Counted from the first letter of the stretch, positions 34,884 to 46,220 are shown. The stretch is 64,000 bases of DNA from Oikopleura dioica (GCA_907165135.1 OU015566.1:9966157-10030156); one strand, 5' to 3'. Notes: generated by a model from the letters alone, not told the origin. Program-made: numbers and translations.

Positions 34884-35856
34884 TTAATATTGACACTCTT
34901 TGAACTGCTTGGCGATAACAGGAAAAGTGCACAACTCATTCGTTGACTTCGATTTTGACTTGTTTGCATTGTAAAAACTCCCGAATTTCTTCAAATCAGC
35001 CGTCTCTTTTTTCGCCTTTTCAATTCTTTTCAACCTTCTTTTTCTTCTTTTTTTGGCTTGTGCTTCTGTCAGAGTCTCTTTTTCTGGAGCAGAGATTGCG
35101 ATCGCTTCCATACCTTTGTGCCCTAGAAGAAATTTTGAAAACGAATTACATTTCAATACAACTTACCAGGTCGCACGTTGTATTCGACTCTTTCACCATT
35201 CTTGAGCATAAGCATCTTACCAATTTGTTCAACGCTCGTTTTCTTCACTAAAACCAAGTTTGCAAGAGTTCAATGAGCATATATAACATACTGTAAACTT
35301 CGGAACAATCACCATCTTGAACAATAAATCCGAAACCACGTTCTTGGTTGAACCATTTGATGTATCCTCTGTGTGTCTTTAATCCTTCTGAACTTGATTT
35401 TTGCTTCTCAGCCATTTGTTCTTTTGCCACCGCTTCCACTTTTTTGGGAATTTCAAGCAATCGTAAAAGACTTGTCTGTGTTAGAATAATGACATTTTCG
35501 ATGTTCTGAGAAGACTCCCGTAATTTGACCAGTTTTTCTTTGTATATTTCGATGATCTTTTCATTTTCTGAAGCATTTTCCACCAAAACAAGTGATGAAA
35601 TCGATGGTACAAAAAGGACTTTGTTTTCTTCAATCAGTTTTTTGCGCTCTTTCTTGATTTGTTCTTCGTTTTCATAATTTGCGATCATTTGCGTTAACAA
35701 CGAAATTTCTTTCCTGCTTGATTGAATTTCTTCGTGCAGTTTTGTCAACTGCTCACTTTTCTTCGAAATGATCATAAGTTGATTCCTATCCGTAATGAGC
35801 AACCTCTTGAATTTTTCATCGATCTCTTTTTGCGTCTCTTCGATTGATTTGGCCAT
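34884..35856 (-). CDS. Coiled-coil protein with C-terminal cold shock domain
   Basis: Three exons (35856-35292, 35247-35167, 35122-34884) with two 44 bp GT-AG introns; phases close; 294 residues. The N-terminal 160 residues are coiled coil (KKSEQLTKLHEEIQSSRKEI, ENEKIIEIYKEKLVKLRESS). A cold shock domain follows: GYIKWFNQERGFGFIVQDG carries the RNP1 motif GFGFI, and KNGERVEYNVRPG matches the last strand. The usual RNP2 VFVH is changed to EVYMKK. A highly basic tail (TEAQAKKRRKRRLKRIEKAK) ends the protein. Cold shock domains bind single-stranded RNA or DNA; the long coiled coil suggests an oligomeric RNA-binding protein. It is not a Y-box or Lin28 orthologue as far as I can see, since there is no CCHC knuckle. 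Confidence 0.85.
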
Positions 35857-36539
35857 GTTGGAGATGCGGGATCACAAAAAGGAAACGTTTTCAGATGGAA
35901 AGGAAAGTCATGGTCGACAAATGTTTGTATTTCTCACACTTTGTATGTTCAGTGGGTTTGAGTCATATTTGCATTTGCTATTCTGAATGTCTAAAAGCAG
36001 CATGCTCAACTTGGAAATGGTTGTTTTCACACGGCCGCAGTTGAAGCAACAGCGATGACGATTCGTCCAAATCAATTCTTTTCGTAAATTTGATCGATAC
36101 TCGCGTCCATGATCTAATCGACCAGAAAGGCGATTTCTCCGAACGTAAAAATCATCACGTGATCTGATCCGATCTTTCTAGAGCGCAGCTTGAACCCTAA
36201 CGCGTCCTCCGGAAGTCGTCAGCCTCTTGAATTATTCTTTCCGAATTTAGTTCTTACATCCAGTTTTACATCTTCGAATCGTAATTTTCAGAAATAAGGG
36301 AAGCCCAGAATCAAGATCTAAAGATGAGCTTCAGTTCTCAATCTGTTTCTAGGCAAATTTCGCAAAAAGACATGAAATCATGCTTGACAAAACTTTTTGG
36401 AACGCTTGAGATCAGCCATAAAATGCCGATTGCCGCTAAGGGTAACTTGATAGAACCCACCTAGGGCTTGACGCTTTATTAAAACAAGTCTATTTCCTTT
36501 TCACGCATTTCTAACGCAACACATCGTTACATCGATTTT
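35857..36539. other. Intergenic region left of the hAT element
   Basis: No gene recognised. It contains the upstream region of the cold-shock gene; no TATA box is obvious. Confidence 0.4.
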
Positions 36540-36547
36540 GTGGCATC

Positions 36548-37399
36548 CAGGGATGTACATTCGCAGTGGGGAAATCGCAGAAATCTTCGCAGTGCGACCT
36601 GCGAACTGCGGAATTTCGCACTTCGCAGCGCAGTCAGAGAACATGTATGTGCATCGCACCGCAGTCCGCAGTTTTCGCAGAATTTTCGAAAACTGCGATT
36701 TTTCCACAGTCATTTTCCGCAGTTTTTGATTAATCTCGCAGTTCGCAGACTGCGAATTCTGCGGTAATTTTCCAGCAATTTTTTCAAGTTTTTCTCTTGT
36801 GAGTAACTGGAAAATACGAAAAATAAGGCGTCAAACGAGTGGTCTCCGTCTGTCAAAGTCGTCTTTCGCCCTACTTGACAAAACTTTAAATCAAAACCAT
36901 AATTGAGCTAGAAACAGTGATAATTTGAATTTTTTGAATGATGGGTGAGAGTGGGTTGGGGACAGAACTGAGATTGATCAACTCATAGTTCAAAGCCTTT
37001 GTCAAGCCCCTTAAACTTAAAAATCATGGAAGGGGCTGAGACGGCCCGAAGGGCCGTCAAGCCCGTTAGTTTAAAAATCATGGAACGGGGCTGAGACGGT
37101 CCGAAAGACGTCATAAGTATGACCACCCACTAGAGTCGCATATCGCAAAAATTTCGCACTTTTCCATGAAAAAATCGCAGAATTCTCCGCAGTTTCTGCT
37201 TATGTTCCGCAGTTTCGCAGAAAATCGCAGAATTTTCCGCAGTTTTGTATTTTTCCGCTGTTCGCAGAAAATCGCAGTCTGCGGCGCACTGCGAAGAGAA
37301 AATTTTGGATCTCGCAGTTCGCACCGCAGAAAATCCTCGAAAAAAAATCGCAGTTCGCACCGCATCGCAGTCGAAAATTTTAGAAAATGTACATCCCTG
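36548..37399. mobile_element. Non-autonomous hAT-type transposon, 852 bp
   Basis: The ends are CAGGGATGTACATT (36548-36561) and its exact reverse complement (37386-37399). The flanks are an exact 8 bp direct duplication GTGGCATC (36540-36547 and 37400-37407). CAGGG-type ends plus an 8 bp duplication are diagnostic of hAT elements. The inner 200-250 bp of each side are dense in CGCAG/CTGCG words in opposite orientation, making long imperfect arms. No transposase is encoded; the open frames across it are by-products of the repeats. The intact ends and duplication suggest a recent insertion. Confidence 0.92.
37003..37112. repeat. Tandem duplication inside the hAT element
   Basis: Two adjacent copies of about 55 bp, each with TCAAGCCC, TTAAAAATCATGGAA and GGGGCTGAGACGG, followed by a small CCGAAGGGCCG hairpin in copy 1 that has diverged in copy 2. 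Confidence 0.75.
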
Positions 37400-37407
37400 G
37401 TGGCATC

Positions 37408-38137
37408 CGAAGTGGTCGCCAACTCTTTCAGAAAAAGAACGCTCCAGCAAATGTGCAAAAAGAAAGCCTGCATGGCGCTTTTAGAATGCATCGTATTTAT
37501 ATCAAAGCAAGAGTGATGATTTAATACCGGCTTATTTTCGCATCGTTTTTCGTTGTGAAAGCGGGGCGAATTGAATACGTGGTTATAATTAACATCCTCA
37601 ATTGAACTGATAAGAAGCAGTTTTTTCTTTGAGCAGAACCTCTGACTCATTATCTACAGAATTGCAGTAGAAGTTCAAAGTCACCGTGTACTCTTATAAA
37701 TAAAAAAAAACCTTGATCAACCTCATCTGCGGCTCTTGGTTTCTTTTCCTTTCCTTCTTGAATAATATTCTGCTATCCCAGACGGGTCAAACAAGGATGA
37801 ATTCTCCAGAGAAGATATTATGAAATTCTGAAGAGGGCAATTAATAGGATCAAAAAAGGTTTCGTTAGGTCTTTCTTTTTGCACGTGATAAGAGAAGGGG
37901 CTCTTCACAAGAAGAAGATGGTATCAAAGTCGCGCAAGAAAGCAGGAAGCATGGCCAGTTGTCAAATCAACGCTTTTACGATAAAAACAGGGAGATTCTA
38001 AAGAGAGACTACCTCGCGTGTTTTCACGATTCTCGCCTTTCCAATTCTAGGATATCGGATGCAGCTCGAGATGGACTAATTACAGGCAGATAAAATCCAA
38101 AGATGACTGCATTTTTAAATTAAAGATTGAATTTTAT
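37408..38137. other. Intergenic region right of the hAT element
   Basis: No gene recognised. The right end contains the polyadenylation signal of the minus-strand peptide gene. Confidence 0.4.
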
Positions 38138-38338
38138 TTAAAAATTTCTCTTGTAAACAGAAAAGTACGGTTTTCTCTGATCTTCTGCAGCTCCCAATCG
38201 AAAATTGAAAGTTTTCATCGGCTCTCGAAGAGAATTTTGTGGCCTCAGAAAGTCAAAAACGTTTCGGTCAAACGTCGGTGCGTAGCCATAGCCAGGTGTG
38301 AGCAGAAAAAATAAACAGAACTTGAGCATTTCCAACAT
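38138..38338 (-). CDS. Small secreted peptide (66 residues)
   Basis: A single-exon ORF with a clear signal peptide (MLEMLKFCLFFLLTPGYGYA) and a compact Arg/Phe/Asn-rich mature part (TFDRNVFDFLRPQNSLREPM ... FSVYKRNF). A second Met three codons in (38329) could be the start. AATAAA lies right after the stop on the minus strand (near 38131), and a TATAAAA box lies about 60 bp upstream (around 38398-38405). The promoter, ORF and polyadenylation signal in 280 bp support a real compact gene. There are no cysteines in the mature part. It could be a neuropeptide-like, antimicrobial or structural peptide; no family recognised. Confidence 0.5.
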   Translation of the reverse strand: MLEMLKFCLFFLLTPGYGYAPTFDRNVFDFLRPQNSLREPMKTFNFRLGAAEDQRKPYFSVYKRNF

Positions 38339-39217
38339 TCAATTTTACTTTGCTTTGTAACTTTGTGTTTTTGTCGTTTTTGATTTCACTGGGTCGAGTT
38401 TTATAGCTACTAGTTCGAGCAAGGAAAAGATAAGTCAGCTTTATACTTCTCAGCCGATGCATATTTTATGCGCCACAGATTTATGAGCAAAACTGGCAAA
38501 ACCATCCTCTTAGACTCTAGTGGCCGGATAATTGCTTATTTTCCCCCTGCCAGTTCAAAAATAGCGTCATTTCTCCCCATATTTGATTAACAACGGCTTC
38601 TAATCGGAATAATTTCTTCATAAAATCGACAATAAAACTCTCAGAAGAAAAGGCATTTTGCAAAGAAATAGATATGCATGTATCAAAGTTCAAAATCGCT
38701 CCGGCCAAGTTTTCCGTCAAGTTAAACATGACAATCCTGACAAACTTTCGCCCATTTAGAAGACTATCCCAAGCACAATACAGTATCGACACAAGCCAAA
38801 AAAAGGATGTTTTTGACCCTTAGAGTCTAAGGCTTAGACTACAAGATGTTCTGATAGATTAATTCTTTAGAAGAAAAGAAGAACTTTCCAGCCACGGTAT
38901 ATTCAGACTAAGAGCATATGAACCCACTAAATTATTACTCAGCTTCCATTGGTGTATGCAGTAAGATAGAACGATCGTCGATCCCGTCAATGAGAACATC
39001 CCTCGATGATTTCAACGCCTGATTAAGGAATTCACGTGACTTTCCGCTTTCTCGTAGAATTTTTTATTTGAAAGCATCATGCATACTTTGAACCCAAGCA
39101 AAAGTACCTCCGTCCAGGTTCTTTATGAACACAGATGCTCGATAATTCATACAGTAGATGTTACTTTTGCTTCAATAATCAACTACTGTAGTTCTTTTGC
39201 ATTAAATTGAAAGTTCA
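38339..39217. other. Intergenic region with an unsupported minus ORF
   Basis: An open minus frame at 38517-38792 (FNLTENLAGAILNFDTCISI) is bracketed by a 10 bp inverted repeat TTAGACTCTA near 38513 and 38821. The repeat is short enough to be chance and the ORF has no other support. Confidence 0.3.
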
Positions 39218-39743
39218 ATGAATTCTAGCGACAAGCACCCTAGAATTTATTTGAACAGCTTTCCGAGTGACTCAAACCCGCGTTTTTTTCTGTATATTAA
39301 CTCGTTCTCGCGCACCGTTACGTTTAGCCAACAACAGGTGGCCCTCGGAAAAGCTCCAAGATCAGGAGTGCGTTGCGTCTCGTTGCCGAATTCAAAAATA
39401 GAAAATTTTCTTCATCCCCTTAGACGCTCCCTCGTAAAATTAAAAGTGTCAACTTTGCAGAAAATGTACTCATCGTTGGAAATTCACGTCGTCGAATTTA
39501 GACAACACTGTTAAATTCCAGATGAGGATTTTGAGCGGGACAGTAGAGGGGAACTACGAACAACGGTTGATTGGGAAATCCGCCCGTCTGGCAGTCTTTT
39601 CAGGACAATTTATGAATGATTCACCGTCTCCATCCACAAGCAATTTGTTTTGTTGCATTCATGAACAAAGTATGTTCCCTGAGACGCTTGAAAATTTAAT
39701 GCAGGGAAAGTTGGAATACAGTAAAGAGTGGTGGAACTGGTGA
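39218..39743 (+). CDS. Hypothetical gene, one or two exons
   Basis: Two consecutive open frames: 39218-39514 (NSSDKHPRIYLNSFPSDSNP, FSQQQVALGKAPRSGV) and 39522-39743 (MRILSGTVEGNYEQRL, CIHEQSMFPETLENLMQGKL). The second is preceded by TTCCAG, so it could be a spliced or trans-spliced exon. I found no donor that joins them convincingly and no known domain. Confidence 0.25.
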
Positions 39744-40360
39744 GGTGGACATCCGCGATGATCAAAGCTCTGAATTATGGAATTGCAAGAAGAATCCCCC
39801 ACTGCGCTGCGTGGATTCGCATAATCCCTCCACCCTTTATGACCGTGCAGGACATAGTGCAGTTTCCGCGCTTCCGATGATTTAAGAGGAGATCACTCTT
39901 TTCTAGGGCGGACAGTTTCTTGTTCCGAAGGTCGACTGGTTCGTCTTTCTAAATACTCACATGGTACTAACCATAAGTCTTTTTTGTACATAATCTTTTA
40001 TATATTTATTCATTATTGTACATTTGAGACACATTTGAGACACATAATTAAGATATCTTCATCTATTTCTACAAACAAATAAAGTGTTTTGGGGAGCTTC
40101 GGAGAAAATTCATCGACATTCCAAGAGAAGGATCTTCACGTGACCTAGCAGCCACAAGCACATTCCGGCGGAGATGAAAAAACCAACCTTCCCAAATTGG
40201 CTCCTTGACGTGCGGGCCACTCGACATCAATTCTGAAATCTCGCTCACACCCCACGTGACCGCTTTGATACCCTCTCCAGAATGTGTTCCTTCTTAATTG
40301 GAGAAGTAACAGTATCTGTTGGAGGGTGATATTATGTGCGTTTAAAACTAAGCCACGCAA

Positions 40361-40783
40361 ATGGCGAATTCAATACCTTCTTCAAATCCTGGGCGGCGGC
40401 GAAGTGAGTTTCTTCTTATCTTGTTCATTATCCGCTTCGGATCCAGACTACGAGGAGAGTCTGTTGTAAATCTACCTAAGGTAAGTTTTAGAGGGGCTCA
40501 ACAGAAGATTTTACAACTGTATTCTTTATGGAAGATTTCAATTTCGAAAAAATGGAGGCTGCGGCGGTTTGTGTTTAAAACATGAAGATTTGCGGATAAG
40601 TTGAGGATTATTTTAAGTAGCAGTAAGTACATTAACCTCTTTCCTGAAAATCTGGGTCGATCGTTTGTTGAATTTTTGGTCGGCATTATAGAGTGCCAAA
40701 ACGTGTCTTTTTGCATAATTCAAAAATGGTTTCAGGTAGACAACCAACAAGGCCGTTTGCTCTTGACAGCCGTTTGCCCTTGA
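40361..40783 (+). CDS. Hypothetical two-exon ORF, 55 residues
   Basis: Exon 40361-40480 ends at a consensus donor (AAG|GTAAGT); the next good acceptor (GGTTTCAG) ends at 40735 and phase 0 leads to a stop at 40783. The protein has a hydrophobic segment (EFLLILFIIRF) after an Arg cluster. The first exon overlaps coding-like frames on other strands, so this is weak. Confidence 0.2.
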
Positions 40784-41639
40784 CTTGGAAGAAGCCCAAA
40801 GATGACCGTGATTGTTTGCAGTCTCTTAGAAAGCTGAGTAGTTCTAAACCTGTATTTTCCCCGAGCCGATTACTAATGCGCTATACACGCCTGGTCGGTG
40901 GCTAAGTCTGTTCATTAGAGCCCTTCCAGATTCGCTCAGGCAGCAGAAATACGTACCTCAAAGCTAATTACGCACCTGTAACAAAAAAGGCGGAAAGCGA
41001 GCAACGCCCAATGTTAAGTCAGGTTAAATCATTGTTCAGATTTTTCGCAGGGTAAAAAGGATGAATCTCTATGAGAGTTAAAATCAGAGTATTTCGCAAG
41101 AGTGATAAAGATTTCTGCGAAAAACGGTCGGATTCCCTGGTCCGGAAGTGGGTGGATGTAGAAAAGAGGTGCGCAGCTCGTATCGCGCAGTCCAGATTTG
41201 TATTTTGAACACAGCATCACTCAGAAAAAGCAAAGAAAAAAATGTTTCAAAGACACGCAGGATTGACAAAACCTTGCTTCCAAATCACTAATTTCCTCTA
41301 GGCTACCTATTTAAGGCTCAAGATGCAAGATGGACCGAATTTCACGGAAGAAGTTGAACTTCTGAAAATTCAAATCTGCCAAAGCTCTGCAACTTGAGCG
41401 AACTTAACGGCAGCAAATTACGGCACTTGAGTTTGCACTTTTGTAACGGGCTCTAGATAATTATAAGTTGAGCTGTTTTTTTCTTCGCGCGGTGGTGTTT
41501 TGTTCAACCGGTATGCTGTCACGTGTCATCAGAATGAGCATAAAGACGGAACACCCTTATGACCTTTTTAAATAAATTGAACAAGTGATATTTTCATAGA
41601 AACACAGAGAATAGGAGTCGATTTTAAATGTTTATTTTA
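40784..41639. other. Intergenic region
   Basis: No gene, RNA or mobile element recognised. Confidence 0.4.
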
Positions 41640-41979
41640 TTATCTTTCTTGGCCTTTCTTGGCAGCTGCGTAGTAAAGTTTATACGAATAATATCCATGA
41701 GATGCGGAGGGACAAAAGTTCGGATTTTGAAGGATCTTATTTTTCTTGAGGTCCTATCGAAGAAAACACTCTTTTGAAATTGAAGGGAAGCTAGTTAAAT
41801 TTAGTGGAACTTGACGGGTTTGATCGGCTTGCTCAGGCACATTGGCAATTGACAGTTCTAGCTGTGTGGTTGTCTGTTTTTCTGGTTTTGGCGGACACCG
41901 CCAGATCGGATTAAAGTGACACCTTCTCCCCAGTGACACATAAGTGATACGTTCGGCCCTGTCGATAGTGTCACCACAG
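41640..41979 (-). CDS. 3' exons of a small Cys-containing protein gene
   Basis: Two minus exons: 41979-41811 (starting after the acceptor CGGGCAG) and 41753-41640, with a 57 bp intron ending TTCGATAG. Phase is exact, and the stop is followed at once by AATAAA signals. The protein reads CGDTIDRAERITYVSLGRRC, HFNPIWRCPPKPEKQTTTQL, then KILQNPNFCPSASHGYYSYK. The donor (CAA|GTTCCA) is weak and the upstream exon is not identified, although a TACTAAC branch-like word lies in the putative upstream intron. Four cysteines and the Pro-rich linker suggest an extracellular protein. Family unknown. Confidence 0.4.
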
Positions 41980-42192
41980 CTGCCCGATCACACACGAGTC
42001 GCCCTTGTGCTCGGCAAAGATCAACTCGGAAATTACGAGTTAGTATTATTTAGCCGAGCAAGAGCCTACTTACTGCCTAGTACCTTCTTTGTCCCGAGGT
42101 GTTATTTTTCATATCTTGCGTAACCCTCTTCCGACTTCTTAGGAAAAGTTCAAGGAGACCGTCTTAGAGCTATCTTACGAGAAAAGATTTAA

Positions 42193-42878
42193 GGGATCCT
42201 CCCCCGGAATCGGCAACTTTCACTTGAAATAACTTTCGTTTGGCCTTATGGATTAATATAATTCAAATTGCATATAGAAGTTTATACCTTCATTGCAATT
42301 CGCAAGTAGCTTTAGCTCATTTTGAAATGTCAAACATGCACTCAGGGGCTCTTGAAAAATTCGAATTTTTGAAAAACGCCTTTTAGGGGTATTTTCAACG
42401 CGAAATAACTTTTTATTGGGCTTTTGCTTTGCTCTTAAAACTACAGGATCAAGAAGAATGGACGCTAATCTACAGTTGCAAGTAGCTTTAGCATGATTAA
42501 TCAAGTTATAAAATTTTTTTCCCATGAAAAACTTTTCAAGTCCATTTATGCCAATTTTCGGCATTAAATTGCTCTCTAGCGGCAAATAACGGCCGAAAAA
42601 TTTTGTGCGGTCATTATATTCTTAATCAGTACATTCTAAGCTTTCTATAGACCCCTTATTTGTCTATTTTCGATGACATTGAAAAGTCGAAACAAATACG
42701 ATTTTCACACTAAGTACAATTTACATGCATTTTTGCAATTTTCGAAGGCCAAAATTTCGGGTTAAGATGTTTGTTAGGGGGTACTATAATACATAAAAAT
42801 GATCCTCAGATAACGAGGAATCTGAATATGCGACAAAGGGACCCGTTATTAAGATTTGAAATTCCGGGGGAGGACCCC
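42193..42878. mobile_element. TTAA-flanked miniature element A (686 bp)
   Basis: The ends are GGGATCCTCCCCCGGAAT (42193-42210) and, reversed, GGGGTCCTCCCCCGGAAT (42861-42878), 17 of 18 identical. It is flanked by TTAA on each side (42189-42192, 42879-42882), the target of piggyBac-type transposition. No transposase; the minus ORF inside (42253-42585) is not supported. Confidence 0.8.
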
Positions 42879-42942
42879 TTAAAACCCTGATAAAAACGCA
42901 TCTAAGAGTAATTTTTATGAGGGACCTCTACTTGCCCCTTAA

Positions 42943-43328
42943 GGGGGTAGAAACAGCTTTTTTCCGAAAAAGGCGATTTTTGACCGGCGCTACAGACAAG
43001 AGAATCTTACATTTTCCAACTTTCTCCTCAGGTTTAGATAGATACATCTTAGATCTAGGAACATCTCCAACGAAATTTGTTTTAGTCAACAATTTTTCGA
43101 GTAAGCGGGCTCAGAAACAACTTATCTCTCCGAAATTCTCGATTTTTGCCACTTTTCAAACACGAATATCTCGAGTCACCTGATAGTTAATTAAATTTCA
43201 TTAACAGTTTTGTAAACCTCAATCACTTTTCTAGGAGCATTTATGAGGAATTTCCGTTAACATAAATAAATCTTATTCTTTCTTTTATATAGCTACAGTC
43301 CAAAATCGAGAAAGCTGTTTCTACCCCC
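42943..43328. mobile_element. TTAA-flanked miniature element B (386 bp)
   Basis: The terminal inverted repeat GGGGGTAGAAACAGCTTT (42943-42960) is matched perfectly by the reverse complement of 43311-43328. Flanked by TTAA at 42939-42942 and 43329-43332. It lies only 60 bp from element A. Non-coding. Confidence 0.85.
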
Positions 43329-43386
43329 TTAAAAACGATAATGATCCCAGATAAAGAAATTTATTTCATAATGAGCGAGTATTAAA

Positions 43387-43893
43387 TCAGGAAAACGAGA
43401 TGAAAACGTGAGGACTGATATCTGTCGAAATTTGCATTAGGACAACCATATCGAGTACCGATAACAGGGCTGATAAGAAAATTACGACCGGAATTAATCG
43501 AATCGCAAGTTTGAAGTTCTTCTCGTCCGTCCTTTCTTCGTTGAAACCTTCGTCTTCCTCACGATCGTCCAGGAGAATCTTGCACAAAAGGATGAGAATG
43601 TAGAAGAGTCCAGCAAACATCAATAAGCCGAAGAGAAAAAGATTAACCGTGGAAATGAGGCTTACGAGACGGAGGAGCCGCTGTGCAGGGACCTTGAGCC
43701 AGAAGATCATCAGCGATGTAGACAGAAAGAGCATAATCAGCTCAAGAAAGGTCAGTGATGTGAAGATAAGAATGGAAGAGTTCGTACGGAGACAGTTTCG
43801 AGCAAAAATACCCAGTCCAAGAAAAAGCAGAAGAAAAACGAGGCATTTGGCGAAGGCGACGACTAAAATGATTGTTTTCAGCTCAGAAGACAT
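43387..43893 (-). CDS. Four-helix membrane protein, 168 residues, family unknown
   Basis: A single-exon minus gene. Four hydrophobic helices: IILVVAFAKCLVFLLLFLGL (about 8-30), ILIFTSLTFLELIMLFLSTS (about 42-65), STVNLFLFGLLMFAGLFYIL (about 82-108), and LIPVVIFLSALLSVLDMVVL (about 134-155). A cytosolic-looking acidic loop (DDREEDEGFNEERTDEKN) lies between helices 3 and 4. A TATAAAA box lies about 35 bp upstream of the ATG (around 43926-43933), and AATAAA lies just past the stop. The topology resembles other small four-span proteins, but no signature residues place it in a family. It is sandwiched between TTAA elements B and C. Confidence 0.75.
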   Translation of the reverse strand: MSSELKTIILVVAFAKCLVFLLLFLGLGIFARNCLRTNSSILIFTSLTFLELIMLFLSTSLMIFWLKVPAQRLLRLVSLISTVNLFLFGLLMFAGLFYILILLCKILLDDREEDEGFNEERTDEKNFKLAIRLIPVVIFLSALLSVLDMVVLMQISTDISPHVFISFS

Positions 43894-43925
43894 GATTTTT
43901 ACTTTGGAATTTCATTTTTCAGCCA

Positions 43926-43933
43926 AGTTTTAT
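43926..43933 (-). promoter_or_regulatory. TATA box of the four-helix membrane protein gene
   Basis: TATAAAA on the minus strand about 35 bp upstream of the ATG at 43893. The short distance implies a very short 5' leader. Confidence 0.55.
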
Positions 43934-44169
43934 ACGCCCGGAGGCGAGAGCGCCGCAAAGGAGGTTGATAGGCGTCACGCTGATGGGAGGAATTACGGAA
44001 AATTAGCGAAAACTAGCGACTTGAAGTACTTTCCCTGTATCTTTATTTGGATCCAGCCGAAACGATAACTAATTACTGAGCTTTTCCCTTTCCCATGGAT
44101 TTAGCAATTTTTATCATTGATTTTCGAAATCAGAGTGTATTTTGTAAATTTTACCGAAAGAAAGCTTAA

Positions 44170-44861
44170 GGGTACTACCTTCGATTTCCCAAGCTTTAAC
44201 CTTGAATAACCCTTAACATGGCATGGATAGCGGGTATCATATGGCCTCTAAAAGTTAAACTATCTTAGATCTTTAATCTGTCAGAGGCGTTTTTGAATTG
44301 CTCAATGAAAAGTCGGCTAATTTCTACTTAAAAGTAGCTTAAAAATATCATTGTTGCAAAAATAGACTGAATAAACGGCGAAATAGCTCGAAAAGTAGCT
44401 AGAAAACTCAGCCTGATTTTATTTTTTATGTGTAAATTGAACTTTCATCTTAAAAATGACAGAAGGTTTTCTTGATTGAAAAAGGAAAAATACCAAAATT
44501 AATTTTTTGAAAATTGTGTCTCTATGATTTTGCCAAAATTGAGCATTTTTCAAAATTTGGCGACGCATTTTTGTCTCTAGAAGCTAAAATATCTTAGTTC
44601 AAGAATTAATGAACTCACCATAATCCTCATCTTGTTCTGAGCTTCAAAACGAGCCCTTATTTGAAAGAATCGGACACCAAAAATTTTTTCGGAAAAAAAT
44701 GCTTTCTAGTACAGAAATCAATTAAAACTCTAATTATTATGAAAACGCTTGACGTTATGAATGAAACGTTCGGACCTTTTTTGGTCAAAATTTTATGAGG
44801 AATTCATTTCCGATGAAAAATTTAGCATAACCGGTCATTGGGAAAATCGACGGTAGTACCC
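44170..44861. mobile_element. TTAA-flanked miniature element C (692 bp)
   Basis: The left end GGGTACTACCTTCGATTT (from 44170) matches the reversed right end GGGTACTACCGTCGATTT (to 44861) at 17 of 18 positions. Flanked by TTAA at 44166-44169 and 44862-44865. Length is very close to elements A and E. Non-coding. Confidence 0.8.
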
Positions 44862-44865
44862 TTAA

Positions 44866-46220
44866 AGAAAAAAAACGAAAGAGTATTTTCAATACTGATA
44901 AGGGTGCAATCGATAGGGCTTATCGCATCCCGTCGAGAAAGAAATACATTATCTTATTCTTTTTTCTTAGTTTACGATTTGGGTCAATTGGTACCGGGCT
45001 TGCATAAATCCGAGGCGTGTCTGAAGTTGATCGGGTGACGCAAAAGGTGAAGTTGATAAAGATACTTTCTAAATGCGGTACGCCGATGCTTTTAGGACCC
45101 ACCCAGTGTTTTTTCTCAGAAAATTTTTAAAGAAAATAGAAATAATAGAAAGTCCTAAATGCATTATTTCAGATTACTATCCATCCATACTCCCTTAGCA
45201 ACGCCCGGTTGCTAAGAGCGCTGATCTGCGTGACTCACAATTCCAAAAAAAATCGTCCTGAAAGAAAAACCATAAGGATGGAACTTTGATAATTTTTGGA
45301 TTTTAGTGAAGAGATTTTCTAGAACGTCGAGCTCTTGTTATTCTTCAAGCGCGAAAAATTGTCAGTGATAAGATAATCAGCAGGTAAGAAGGAGCTATTT
45401 TGTGACTTTTAGAAGACCATTCTTTTGTTACTAGAATTTTTGTTGAACACTAAATCAGAATGAAATAAAAAGACGCGGAAAAGACAGCAAGAAATGCGAA
45501 AATTCGCAAACGAAAAATGCGTTTTGAAATATTCCGAGCATTGGTTGAATGACTAGGCTCACATTGCTGACAAAAATCGTCGAATTCTACCGCTATGTTC
45601 TATTCTAGCGCTCAACGAAAATGCATAGGATCGCTTCTTTATTTATCGTAACTGTCCAATTTAGGCTGGCGGAATGTCCCTTGCGGTCGCCTCTCCCCAA
45701 TTCGGCTTCGGCTACCGGCCTCAGGAACGGTGAATTGTTAGCTTTTTCATCCTTACATGGAAAATAGACACGGAGGGTGGCAAACACATAAAAAGGAATG
45801 TGCGGATATTCAAGTCGGATATCCAGTAAGAGAATATACACCGCTAGTGAGCGTCAGGAATACTTTTCGTAGAACATGTTTCGGTCAATTAGGAATTTTC
45901 CTTTCCAAATAAAAATAAATTGCCAAAAAAGGCGAGATATTGTCTAATAAAAAGCCCTTTGCTGCTTTCATAAGTCGATAAATTCTACGGCTTTTAGAGA
46001 GAATATCGTCTCATGCTCTGTGTTTGAAAGCCGCAAGCGGCTTTTTCTCGTTAAGGAGCGGCTAAAGTCGTACAACTTTATGTCTACTGATTATCCGTCT
46101 TTGAATTTCCATAAACGTGACTTTTGCGGAAGTGGCAGGTTTAGTTGACCTTTAGTCGCTAAAACTGTCAGCTTTTGTTGAATGTGGTCACGTGTTGGTT
46201 GAATATTCACCGGTCGCTAG
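44866..46220. other. Intergenic region upstream of CFAP57
   Basis: Should contain the first CFAP57 exon. A candidate ATG frame near 46080 (MSTDYPSLNFHKRDFCGSG) has the right kind of start but does not join in phase with the exon at 46221. No other gene seen. Confidence 0.4.

Noticed and set aside
37111-37650. 179-codon minus ORF and overlapping ORFs across 36.5-37.6 kb
   Set aside because: They lie over the CGCAG-rich arms of the hAT element; several frames are open on both strands because of the repeat composition.
38511-38832. Possible small transposon with TTAGACTCTA ends around a 91-codon ORF
   Set aside because: The inverted repeat is only 10 bp, no target duplication was found, and the ends are not otherwise extended.
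42253-42585. 110-codon minus ORF
   Set aside because: It lies entirely within TTAA element A, with no transposase motif and no splice or promoter context.
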